Assembly: GCA_936432065.2 (NCBI GenBank) | Contig: OW386290.2 | Location: 133,284,677 to 133,348,676 of the forward strand | DNA from: Rutpela maculata | Lineage: Eukaryota; Arthropoda; Insecta; Coleoptera; Cerambycidae | DNA: 64,000 nucleotides | Direction of reading: 5' to 3' | Part shown: piece by piece, positions 41,452 through 50,501 of the stretch | How the letters are laid out: each line of letters opens with the position of its first letter | Numbering within the stretch: the stretch's first letter is position 1 | The notes under the pieces: generated by a model | The model's database searches: none | The model's input: only the letters and a program-made list of their open reading frames with translations | Told to the model about the DNA's origin: nothing | Made by a program: the position numbers and the translations under genes

Positions 41452-44400
41452 TTAGCCGTGGTCGACCTCAGAAATATCTAGAGGTGACTCTTCTATATCT
41501 GGCTCATCTCGAGCATCTTCGGGATCTCGACTTATTACATCCGGCTCATCTTGAGCACTTGCGGGAACATTGATTTGAACTAGTGTGGTATCGCTACGTC
41601 GCTCTGACCTGGGCGCGATCTCATTGTCTGATGAGGAAGCGTCATCACTAAGATGAATTTCATCCGGACTATCTTCTGATTCTTCAGACAATTCCAATTC
41701 AACATCGGGGTCTCCCTTAGGTGCCGGCCTGATGGCATCGACATGTAATCTCGTCGAAGTTACCCCCTTGTGAATGAGGTAAACTTCATTGGACAATCTC
41801 TTTAAAACCTTGTGTGGCCCACTCCACGACGGTGTGAAGGTATGATCCTTCCTGATCCTTTTAGTCATTACCATATCTCCCACTTTATATACGACCGGCG
41901 TTACCGCCACTTTGGGCGCGTAACGCCATTGGTAATTTGTTTGATTTTTACGAATCTCCTTGACTCTTTCAAGGCGGGGAACGTCCGCTTGATTACGACG
42001 CTCTTGTCTATAAGCGAACATATTCCAATCACCAATCTGCGGTAATTCATAGCCGAGTACTACGAAACTGGGCGTATGCCCCGTAGCGGCGTTTTTTCTT
42101 GTTCTCAAGATATATGCCATCTGACTAACATGTCGATCCCACTCGTCGTTGGGTGAACCATATAATAAGGTTTTTAAGATCTTCTTAGCTTCTTGCACCC
42201 TCCTTTCTATTGGATTGGCCTGTTGGTGGTAAGCTGCTGTGAAGAATCTTTCAATATTGTTACGTGTACAGAACGTATCGTAAAAGCCGGAATTGAAGTG
42301 GCCTCCCTGGTCAGAAATGATGACCCTCGGAACGCCATATCTCGCCACTAGTTCCTCTTCGATAAATTGTGCTATTGTTTTTCCACTGACTTGGGTGAAC
42401 GCCTTGGCTTCGACCCACTTACTAAATACATCCTCTACCATTAATATATAGCGGTTATCTGCATCTTTGGTTCGCTGAAGCGGTCCGATTACATCGACGC
42501 TTAGAACTTCGAATGGATGCGATGGAGCATGGCTTCTGAGAGGAGCCTTCGGTTGTGACTGTCTGCTTTTTACGGAATTACAAATAATGCACTCATTTAA
42601 ATATTTGTTAACTAGTCTCGACAAATTATTAAAATAATAGCGGCCCGAGATGATTCTAACAGTTTCATCGCGGCCGGGGTGACCTACTTCCGGTCGGTCG
42701 TGAAAATGAGATATTACTCTCATGACCATACGTTTTGGTACGTATAATTTTTCTATAACATTTTCGCCTCTCGTCCAAAGTGTGCCGCCTATCACTTGTC
42801 TTGTATTGACGAATTTCACCTCTGCCTCGGTTTTATCTGCTTGTCGCACTAGAGTATTCCATCGTTCAATTTGGTCTTGGATATCTCTGGAGTGCGTTTG
42901 CGCTTCTCTGACCTGATCGTTTAATTCCAATGTGGTAATCACTGATATTCGTTCCTTGTACGAGAATTTTGGTGGGTACATTCTCTCCTCTTCGTCGTCT
43001 GCTTCGACGTTTGGGCCTTGAGGATTCCTGCTAAGATAGTCAGCCAATATATTTTCCTTGCCGGGACAATGTTCTATGGTGAAGCTGTATTCCTGAAGTA
43101 ATAATGACCAACGTGTAAATTTCGTTTTCTCGTCCTTATGCTTATTTAACCATAGTAAAGCTCGATTGTCGGTTTTGACTATAAATGGACGGTCTGCCAA
43201 ATATATTTTGTATTTCCTTATATAATTAACGACGCTCAAACATTCCAATTCATTAATATGGTATTTTCTCTCCGTCGGAGATAACGTATTACTAGCATAA
43301 GAGACGATGTGCTTCTGGTCATTATCCCCCAATTGATATAATACTGCAGATAATCCTATTAAGGATGCGTCCGTCTGCAGTATGAACATTTTATTGAAAT
43401 CTGGCCGGTGCAGTCCTAGAGGTTTATTCAATACTTCTTTTAGTAAAATAAAAGCTTCTTGGGCTTCCGGATTCCACTTGAAGCGCCAGTCTTTCGAGAG
43501 TAGTCGGGTCAAGGGCTTTGTAATTATTGCAACATTAGGGATATATTCACGTACCCAATTACATAGACCAAGGAAACTCTGAAGCTGGCGCCTCGTCGTA
43601 GGGGCCGGATAATTTTGTATCTGTAATATGTGTTTTTTTAATGGTTGAGTGGTGTTGGCATTTATTTGATGCCCGAGATAGGTTATGCTTGACGTGGCTA
43701 CCACACATTTTTCCGGTGACACCTTTAAATTATGCAAACGCAGGCGTTCAAAGACGGCTCTCAGATGGTTTACATGCTGTTCTATATTTTCACTGTAGAT
43801 GATAATATCATCGAGATATACTTTGCAGAAATGATGCAAGTAGCCGGTCAATACGTCTCTTGCCATAAATTTTTGGAATGTACATGGAGCGGTCTTCAAT
43901 CCGAAAGGCATCACGTTAAATCGGTAAGATGCTCCATCTAATGTTGTAAACGTAGAATAGTTTTTTGACGACTCCTCAAGAGGGATTTGCCAATATCCGC
44001 TCTTGAGGTCCAACACCGTAAATATGTTGGCGTTTCCTAGATCCTTTATACTCTCGTATATCTTTGGTAAGACGGATGCTTCGTCTTCCGTTACTTCATT
44101 TAAGTGACGATAATCAATGCAGAAGCGAGGCTTCTTGCCGGGCCTTTCAATTATAATGGGAGGCGAACTGTACTGAGCGGTACTCGGTTCTATGACCCCG
44201 GCTTTCAGCATCTCTTCAATTTGATCGTACATAACTTTTTTCTTAGAAGGAGACATGGGGTAGGGTTTGATATTGAACGGGCGGTCGTCTTTAACTTTTA
44301 TTTTATGTTTCGTTGTCACCGTGGTAGCTTGGGTAGGCACCGCGGTGAACAATTCAGCGAATTCCTCGAATAGAGGTTTTAAATTATCGTTTCCGATGAT

Positions 44401-44925
44401 CAGTTCTTCGGGAAGCCGGCATTGCTTCCTTGCTTGATGTGCCGCTTGATTCCAGAAGACGGTTATTCGCTCTTCAGTGCCGACGTAGACACATTTACGT
44501 TGATAATCGAATACGACATTGTGAGCATATAAAAACGGGGCTCCCAGAATGAGCTCTTCATTTAAATTTTGAATGACCTGAAACGTGGTCTGAAAGGGTA
44601 CATCTAGTACATTAACGTTCATGGTCGTAGTCCCGAGGGATTCTACTAAACCATCGCCACAAGCCATAACAAATGTTTGGGGAGCTGTAAGTTGATCAAT
44701 GTCGTTCAAAAATTTCGGTTGGATAATATTCCTTGTCGAACCTGTATCCAATAAAGCGTTAACCGCTCGATTATTAATTATAATCTTAATGCGAGGCAGA
44801 GGGAAAGCGTCGTTGGTTTGATTGATAGATTCTAATGTAGTGAATCGGTGGGGAGATAGGTTGACTTCTTGATCCTTAAACAGGTAATTAAGGTCAGGAA
44901 GGTCATCGAAGTTTTTTAATTTAAA
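41452..44925 (-). CDS. pol: Gypsy-1 Pol (protease, RT, RNase H, integrase)
   Basis: The frame is open from the slippery site (44925) to the stop at 41452; the first Met is at 44751 and is used here only for numbering. Protease ALLDTGSTRN (Asp2). RT with FTVLDLKSGYWQIPL (D247), FGLKTAP and the active site VYLDDIIIYS (D314, D315). RNase H with LQTDASL (D461), ELECLSVV and KTDNRALLW. Integrase zinc finger with GHPGRDETVR...C721-x2-C724, and core aspartates in SVDVIG (D753) and IISDQGGHF (D814), with Glu in NPIERR (E849), about 35 apart. A GPY/F-like WSGPHKVLKR segment follows, then an acidic tail. All catalytic residues that I can check are present, with no frameshift, so the protein is likely functional. 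Made by -1 frameshifting from gag; acts in cytoplasmic particles and then in the nucleus. Confidence 0.96.
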   Translation of the reverse strand, partial: FKLKNFDDLPDLNYLFKDQEVNLSPHRFTTLESINQTNDAFPLPRIKIIINNRAVNALLDTGSTRNIIQPKFLNDIDQLTAPQTFVMACGDGLVESLGTTTMNVNVLDVPFQTTFQVIQNLNEELILGAPFLYAHNVVFDYQRKCVYVGTEERITVFWNQAAHQARKQCRLPEELIIGNDNLKPLFEEFAELFTAVPTQATTVTTKHKIKVKDDRPFNIKPYPMSPSKKKVMYDQIEEMLKAGVIEPSTAQYSSPPIIIERPGKKPRFCIDYRHLNEVTEDEASVLPKIYESIKDLGNANIFTVLDLKSGYWQIPLEESSKNYSTFTTLDGASYRFNVMPFGLKTAPCTFQKFMARDVLTGYLHHFCKVYLDDIIIYSENIEQHVNHLRAVFERLRLHNLKVSPEKCVVATSSITYLGHQINANTTQPLKKHILQIQNYPAPTTRRQLQSFLGLCNWVREYIPNVAIITKPLTRLLSKDWRFKWNPEAQEAFILLKEVLNKPLGLHRPDFNKMFILQTDASLIGLSAVLYQLGDNDQKHIVSYASNTLSPTERKYHINELECLSVVNYIRKYKIYLADRPFIVKTDNRALLWLNKHKDEKTKFTRWSLLLQEYSFTIEHCPGKENILADYLSRNPQGPNVEADDEEERMYPPKFSYKERISVITTLELNDQVREAQTHSRDIQDQIERWNTLVRQADKTEAEVKFVNTRQVIGGTLWTRGENVIEKLYVPKRMVMRVISHFHDRPEVGHPGRDETVRIISGRYYFNNLSRLVNKYLNECIICNSVKSRQSQPKAPLRSHAPSHPFEVLSVDVIGPLQRTKDADNRYILMVEDVFSKWVEAKAFTQVSGKTIAQFIEEELVARYGVPRVIISDQGGHFNSGFYDTFCTRNNIERFFTAAYHQQANPIERRVQEAKKILKTLLYGSPNDEWDRHVSQMAYILRTRKNAATGHTPSFVVLGYELPQIGDWNMFAYRQERRNQADVPRLERVKEIRKNQTNYQWRYAPKVAVTPVVYKVGDMVMTKRIRKDHTFTPSWSGPHKVLKRLSNEVYLIHKGVTSTRLHVDAIRPAPKGDPDVELELSEESEDSPDEIHLSDDASSSDNEIAPRSERRSDTTLVQINVPASAQDEPDVISRDPEDARDEPDIEESPLDISEVDHG

Positions 44926-46130
44926 CTTCTTGCTTCGGAGCTTCCTCGAGGGTCGCTTCGAGCCTGCTGGGGCCTGGTAGGCGGGGCTGGTACAGTTCGG
45001 CCTGGGCCATCGCCTCTGACCCCCGCTTGGTTTCCCGTATTCATATTACGATAGGGATTGTTTGGGCATTCCGCATGAAAATGCCACTGCTCCGTTGGGC
45101 AATATCTGCAAGGGCGATACGGGACTCGGGAGTTCCTTACGTCTCCAGTACCCCTTCTCGGTATATCCCCTCTAGGCAGCGAGGAAATATTATTTGCAAA
45201 ATGCACCCTTGGTGCTGGCGGATTATCTCTTCTTTGAGATCCATTGAATGGTGTCCTAGATGCACCAAAGGAACTGGAGGACGGCTTCGCTAATGCGGAG
45301 GGTTCCGTTCTCCAGTTACTGCTCGATTGCTGATTCCCTTGAGCTGAAGCGGTAGAGGTGGACGCTTCTCGGTCTTTGCTTTTTTTTGCATTTTGCTGAA
45401 TCTCGAATTCTTTATTCTCATCCATGATTTTGGCCATTTGTTCGGTCATCGTCACTAGTGTATTTGTATCTAGTATGACGGCACTCTTTAGGAGCATTTT
45501 CATATCAGGTCTCAACTGATTGAAGATGGTAGCCGCCTTCATCGCCTCCGGCTTAAACGGATCGATCCTCTTGAAGAGGCATACCTTTCTTGAAATAAAT
45601 ACTGACGTATTTTCCTCGGCATCTTGTTTCTTGCCATATAAATTAGCTACTGCTTCGGTGAGTACTTCACCTGAATCATAACGGCTTCTGAACCGCTCGA
45701 GGAATAGAGGATACGTGGTAATTAGGGTTCGATATTGTTCGAACCATTTCTTAGCATCATCTTTGAGCTGTTCTGATATTTTATATAGTCGGTCGTTATC
45801 CTGCGTAATTCGTACTCGGACGAAAAATTCCTCCATTTGATAAATGAAGGTTTCAGGGTCTTCGTGTTCGAAGCCATGAAATTCCGCATTTGGATGCTTC
45901 GACCGATACTTATGCTCGTGCGTGGCTTCGCTTAGAGCTTTGGCAAGACCTGCTGCCATTTGGGCGAACACTTGTTCTGAGGAGGGCTGTATGACTCCTT
46001 CAGTGGTACTCGGGCCAACCCCCGAACTACCCAGTACATCCTCCGCGCACGGCCTCTCTAACCCTCTAGAGACGTTGTCCATCACAGATGTCGGCTCGTC
46101 GTAAAACTGGAAAGGCGTTGATTCATCCAT
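44916..46130 (-). CDS. gag: Gypsy-1 Gag
   Basis: 404 residues, Met at 46130, stop TAA at 44916-44918. It is the first ORF after the PBS. Residues 90-260 carry the retrotransposon gag region (HGFEHEDPETFIYQME, WFEQYRTLITTYPLFLERFRSRY), the usual capsid-forming domain. A low-complexity Ser/Ala/Pro/Gly region follows. The nucleocapsid part has CRYCPTEQWHFHAEC (341-355), a zinc-knuckle variant with five or seven residues before His instead of the usual four. Gag coats and packages the element RNA. The last sense codons form the slippery heptamer that leads into pol. Confidence 0.93.
   Translation of the reverse strand: MDESTPFQFYDEPTSVMDNVSRGLERPCAEDVLGSSGVGPSTTEGVIQPSSEQVFAQMAAGLAKALSEATHEHKYRSKHPNAEFHGFEHEDPETFIYQMEEFFVRVRITQDNDRLYKISEQLKDDAKKWFEQYRTLITTYPLFLERFRSRYDSGEVLTEAVANLYGKKQDAEENTSVFISRKVCLFKRIDPFKPEAMKAATIFNQLRPDMKMLLKSAVILDTNTLVTMTEQMAKIMDENKEFEIQQNAKKSKDREASTSTASAQGNQQSSSNWRTEPSALAKPSSSSFGASRTPFNGSQRRDNPPAPRVHFANNISSLPRGDIPRRGTGDVRNSRVPYRPCRYCPTEQWHFHAECPNNPYRNMNTGNQAGVRGDGPGRTVPAPPTRPQQARSDPRGSSEARSLN
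44919..44925 (-). promoter_or_regulatory. -1 ribosomal frameshift heptamer T TTA AAT
   Basis: On the coding strand gag reads AGT TTA AAT TAA. T TTA AAT fits the X XXY YYZ rule exactly in the gag frame, one codon before the stop, and the pol frame is open from this point in -1. No obvious stable stem-loop or pseudoknot was worked out downstream. Confidence 0.85.
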
Positions 46131-46162
46131 ATCCTTTCCAGAAAGCCCTGCTGACTAACAAC

Positions 46163-46180
46163 GCCCCACGTTGGGCGCCA
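46163..46180 (-). other. Gypsy-1 primer binding site (tRNA-Lys1,2 type)
   Basis: TGGCGCCCAACGTGGGGC on the coding strand directly after the 5' LTR. These 18 bases are the ones known as the tRNA-Lys1,2 primer site of several retroviruses. Confidence 0.9.
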
Positions 46181-48207
46181 TGTAGAAGAACGCACTACCG
46201 GGCGTCAAAATGACGCGACACCAATTTATTTCTCAGGGGGCGCCAGTCGCGTATTACCCCGTTCTTCTACCTCCCAGGCGGGTTCGAGATAAGATGACTT
46301 CGGTAGCCGAAAAGCGGGACCAAGGCGGCACTACCACAGATCGGAAACTACGCTCTCTCTGGACCCGAATTCCCTCGTTAGGGGTTTAGGCACCTCTTAA
46401 TTTCCTGAATTTTTGCATAAAAAAATCCCAACCGAAGAATTTCTCTGCGGAGGGATTAGTTTTGGTACGCGAAAATCGCGTTTTGGTCCATTAATAACGG
46501 AATATATTTCTCAAAAAACGCATAAAAAAATCCCTATCGAACCTCCGTAAAACAACCAGAAGGTCGAACGTTAATGCGAATTAACTCGACACATCCGGTT
46601 TTCTATACGAAAGTTCCAGGGATTATAGACCGTCAACAGGCCTCAAGATCAATTAAGAAACATTAGTTCAAAGAATCCGTTTATTTAACAGAATTGGTTA
46701 TACAAAATTCTCAAGAAAGAATCGTGCCTTCCCCAATCAAGGTAGTGACTTTCAGACCATACAAGCGAGAGCGCTCGCGCTAACGATCGATTGGGTAGAA
46801 AAGATTCATACGTACCTTCTCAGAATCAAAATGCGAGCTTTTAGAATCATTTCAGACTCTGGGTAAATGAATAATTAAGGCTGACTGAAATTAACTTAAA
46901 AAAGTTTTACTAAATGAATTTAGTTTCGCTAGAGACTACCTAGCTTTAAAGTTCTTGTATCGTGGAAATTCACGTACTCAAACACATTCAGAGGACTTAT
47001 TACTGCATAAGTTGAGTGGCGTTCGATCAGTCCACGACTTACTAACCCTTATCACAGTCGATTAATAATATCGATTTGGCAGCGTCTCACCTTCGAGCGA
47101 CTATTAGGCAAAATTGAATTTTTGGATTTTTATGCACAAGGCGTTTTCCTCTATAACTTTGTCATTTGAAAAGCCCCGTTATTGGCTTTTCTACCATCGC
47201 TTTGTCTGGACTACTCAACGCGCTCGACCAAATTGCGAGCCGCTGGGTCAATCCAAACTCTTTCCATGCGAGAAACCGGCCTTGTACATGTGCATTGATT
47301 TTTATCAATTTTTGCTTATCGGCACTACGCCGGCTTTGACAAAATCTTCTATTTTGCCTTTTGGATGCAGTGCATCGTTAAAATTTTATGCTCATACTTT
47401 AGAATTGTGCTTTCAATGATCGTACCTCAAAGGTCAATGTCTTTGGTTGAGGAATAAAAAATAAAAAAAAATAATTTAAAGTATATTTTCGTGGTACTTT
47501 TTAAACTGACTTCGTGGTACTTTTGAAAAATCCAGTTTAAGACCAATTTTAGCGTACTTTTGAAAAATCGATTTTCGAGCCAAATTTCAAGGTACTTTTG
47601 AAAAACTAATCTGCGGGTGAAATTTTGGCGTACTTTTGAAAAATCGATTTTCAAGCCAAATTTCAAGGTACTTTTGAAAAGTTAATCCGCGGGTGAAATT
47701 TTGGCGTACTTTTGAAAAATTGATTTTCAAGCCAAATTTCAAGGCACTTTTGAAAAGTTAATCTGCGGGTGAAATTTTGGCGTACTTTTGAAAAATCGAT
47801 CTTCAAGCCAAATTTCAACGCAGTTTTGAAAAATTAGTCTGCAAGTGAAACTTTGGCGTACTTTCGATAAATCGATTCCTGGGCCAAATTTTGACGCCCT
47901 TCCAAAAATATTATTTTTCAAAGTCCAATTTATGGTACTTTTCAAAAAGTATACTATTCATAAATCTTTGTCATTATATACTTCTACTCTGATATTCTGA
48001 ACCAAAAACACTTTTCCTAAGTGAAAATTCGATGTTTCTTCGAATTTTCGCCTGGTCATTTCCAACGCCTTATAGAACCCAAAACGGTCCTTGTGGACTG
48101 ATCTGCGCCTCTGCAGACTCCCGAAAATGTCTTTAAATGAAATTTTTGCCTAAGTCGAATTTTGATTATGTCTTCAACTTAGGACGATTTTGGAGAGTTC
48201 TACAACA
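46181..48207 (-). repeat. Gypsy-1 5' LTR (2,027 bp)
   Basis: Matches 38136-40161 with one extra A in the AAAAAAAATAATTT run (near 47465) as the only difference noticed. It serves as promoter LTR for minus-strand transcription; TATA box and start site not assigned. Confidence 0.95.
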
Positions 48208-48211
48208 TTAA

Positions 48212-48780
48212 CAGCTCTCAGGTCCTATACCTTTGAGTCTAAAATTGTCTGGGAGTGCAGACAATTCCTGAAGTAACTAGCAAAGAACAACAAGGTTATC
48301 TTGATGTGGGTGCCGGGGCATGAGGGAATAGAAGGAAACGAATTAGCCGACGCCCTTGCAAAAGAAGATGCTGAAGCCCCATTCTTTGGGTACGAACCAT
48401 TTTGCGGCTTATCTAAGGGACACATAACGGAGGAGGGTCTAAAATGAGAAAAGGAACAGAAAGAGTCCTACTGGAGGAATACTCCGGGACAAAGACAAGC
48501 GAAAAAGTTCATCACTTATTCATCAAAGAATGCCACAAGTCTTCTCGAACTTGAAAAGTCCGACTCAAGGCTGATGATAGGCCATTTGACAGGCCTTTTA
48601 ACAGGCTATTGCCCCTTAAGATACCATCTTAAAGAGCATGAGCAAGGCAGACAACGATATGTGCAGATACTGCTAAAGTACCTACGAAAGGTGGAACTAA
48701 CGCCTGAAGACATAAGGAAATTAGCCTCCAGGAAAATCACAAGCTTTGAAAAAAGCTTGGGAGTCCTGGGCAACAACTAA
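48212..48780 (+). pseudogene. R1-like LINE, RNase H end and C-terminus, right part
   Basis: Continues the LINE cut by Gypsy-1: ALRSYTFESKIVWECRQFL, then KVILMWVPGHEGIEGNELADALAKEDAEA (the His-x-Gly...GN-ADxLA end of RNase H), then RQAKKFITYSSKNATSLLEL and LMIGHLTGLLTGYCPLRYHL. The expected cysteine cluster after RYHL is missing: it jumps to EHEQGRQRYVQILLKYLRKVELTPEDIRKLA and ends at 48780. Stops at about 48273 and 48447 interrupt it. Confidence 0.88.
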
Positions 48781-49939
48781 CTGTAGGATAATTCACAAAA
48801 GATCCTTTCAGGTCGATGTGAAGTAGGGCTGAAAGAGCCGAGCCTTGAACAATCTACAATATCAGTAGCCCTAAAATGCACAAGTAATGATGTATCGAAA
48901 TCAGAAAATCCGGATTTCAATCATTACTAGATATCTTTACTTTTTATTTACCTTACACGGTCATTATTATTGATATTATTATACTAGTAATGAAATTACT
49001 ATTGACCGTGTAGGGTCTGCTTATAATTTAAATTTTTTATGTAAGTAATAAAAACTTAATTTTATAGTACTTTGCTTGTACTTTTGTTCAAAATACCCAC
49101 TTTCCAAGTTAAAAATATTTCCACTTCAAAATATCATTATTAGGCCCATACAATATCTAAACAATTCTTATCTAATTACACAATAGTGACACTAACAGCA
49201 CTATTCTATCTAATCAATATTAATACCATACTCGAATATAATCAATAATTGTATAATCGCTAGCATTTGGAAAAGTGCAAATCAATGGCTGCCGTTTTTT
49301 TTATATTTCATATTAATACACTCGTCGAAATCTAAAGTGGGCGACTAAAATAAACTATAAATTCAAAATGTTTTAGAATACTTATAACCCATTGATATTA
49401 GACCTAAAATTGGGGAATAGCGGAAATAAATTAAAATCTTTTGCCCTTTGAAGATTATATGATACTGTGTGTGTAGTCGCGGGCTAGGCATGGGGAGTAA
49501 GAATTACAACATCGCGTGTGTCAGCTGGCTGAAATGAAATAACAGAGCTGGGATGCTCCACGCGACGGACGAATTACGGCTGCCGGTGTTGTCATATCTC
49601 TCGCACTACGTGAATGTACATGCCTAATGGGAAATTACACGCACGGTATGATAACCTTTAAGAAACAATAGAGTTTCTAAGGCACAAGCGTGAGCTTCAC
49701 CCTTAAAAACCACCTCTAATGCGCCCGCCGAGTTTTTTCGCATTTTCTCGCGAAATAGTTGGTCCCACAGAAAATATTACACTTATTGATAACATTCTAC
49801 ATAAAATTTGCAACAAATAAGGTCCTATAAATATTTTCGATAGGCCTAATATTTTTCGAGTAAGAAACGAACAAACTAAGTAGATCCTTATACTCTTTCT
49901 ACTTATGTAAAGTGAAATGTGTGCGTGTTTACGCATTTT
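48781..49939. other. LINE 3' UTR, then AT-rich sequence
   Basis: The first 100 bp (GATCCTTTCAGGTCGATGTG, GGGCTGAAAGAGCCGAGCC) look like the 3' UTR of the R1-like LINE. A short palindrome, ACACGGTCA...TGACCGTGT, spans about 48956-49013. A moderate-GC patch at 49470-49740 is unassigned. Confidence 0.4.
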
Positions 49940-50300
49940 ATTCATTTATTTATTTATTTATTTATTTATTTGATTACACTATCCAACAGGTGCTTGACCT
50001 AACTATAGAACAGGGAGGTAGAGAGCAAACAACAGACGTGTATAAATAAAAAATATATCTCAGAGATTAATACAACTTATGGTAGATAACAAGACAGATA
50101 AAAAAAACTATAATGTTTGTAACATTATCTATATAAAAGATGGAATACAAAAAAGGAAAAACAATTGTTCAACTAGTTTCTCTGGTAATATGTTTTTAAA
50201 GCAGTCAGGCAGCAATTAAAAATGTCTGTATCACCACAGATTGCGTTGTGATTATCGCATATTACGTAAATAGGTGAAAACTTTGGGATATTTGTACGAG
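49940..50300 (-). mobile_element. LINE 3' end with (AAAT)n tail
   Basis: (TTTA)n at 49943-49971 followed by TTTGATTACACTATCCAACAGG is, on the minus strand, a LINE 3' end with an AAAT tail. Upstream on that strand the frame IPKFSPIYVICDNHNAICG...DIFNC...LKTYYQRN ends at 50173 and could be the decayed end of its ORF2. Cut off at 50300 by family A copy 6. Confidence 0.5.
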
Positions 50301-50303
50301 GCA

Positions 50304-50501
50304 AAAAACCGCTGCCCAAGGAATCACTACTTCCACATCCAGATTCTCTATCCAAGTCACTCACAACGAAAAAATTTTGTATGTGGAAATAATTGTTTAT
50401 GGAACTTTAATAATATAATATTTAAAATCCTCTACCCCAAAACCCATAAAACGATACCCCACATCGGTAGTGGGGTGGGGGTGGTGATAGGGGGGTGATA
50501 G
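50304..50501 (+). mobile_element. Family A repeat, copy 6, left part
   Basis: Starts AAAAACCGCTGCCCAAGGAATC and breaks off in GGGGTGATAG at the Gypsy-2 target site. Resumes at 61437. Confidence 0.88.

Larger units (their letters stand above)
38136..48207 (-). mobile_element. Gypsy-1: complete Ty3/gypsy LTR retrotransposon
   Basis: 10,072 bp, transcribed on the minus strand. Order 5' to 3': LTR (48207-46181), tRNA-Lys-type PBS, gag, -1 frameshift, pol (protease-RT-RNase H-integrase), a 1.3-kb untranslated region with tandem repeats, purine tract, LTR (40161-38136). The target duplication is TTAA (38132-38135 and 48208-48211). The LTRs differ only by one A in a poly(A) stretch as far as I can compare, and both ORFs are open, so the copy is recent and looks complete. 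Domain order RT-RNase H-integrase places it in Ty3/gypsy. There is no env-like frame. Confidence 0.96.
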
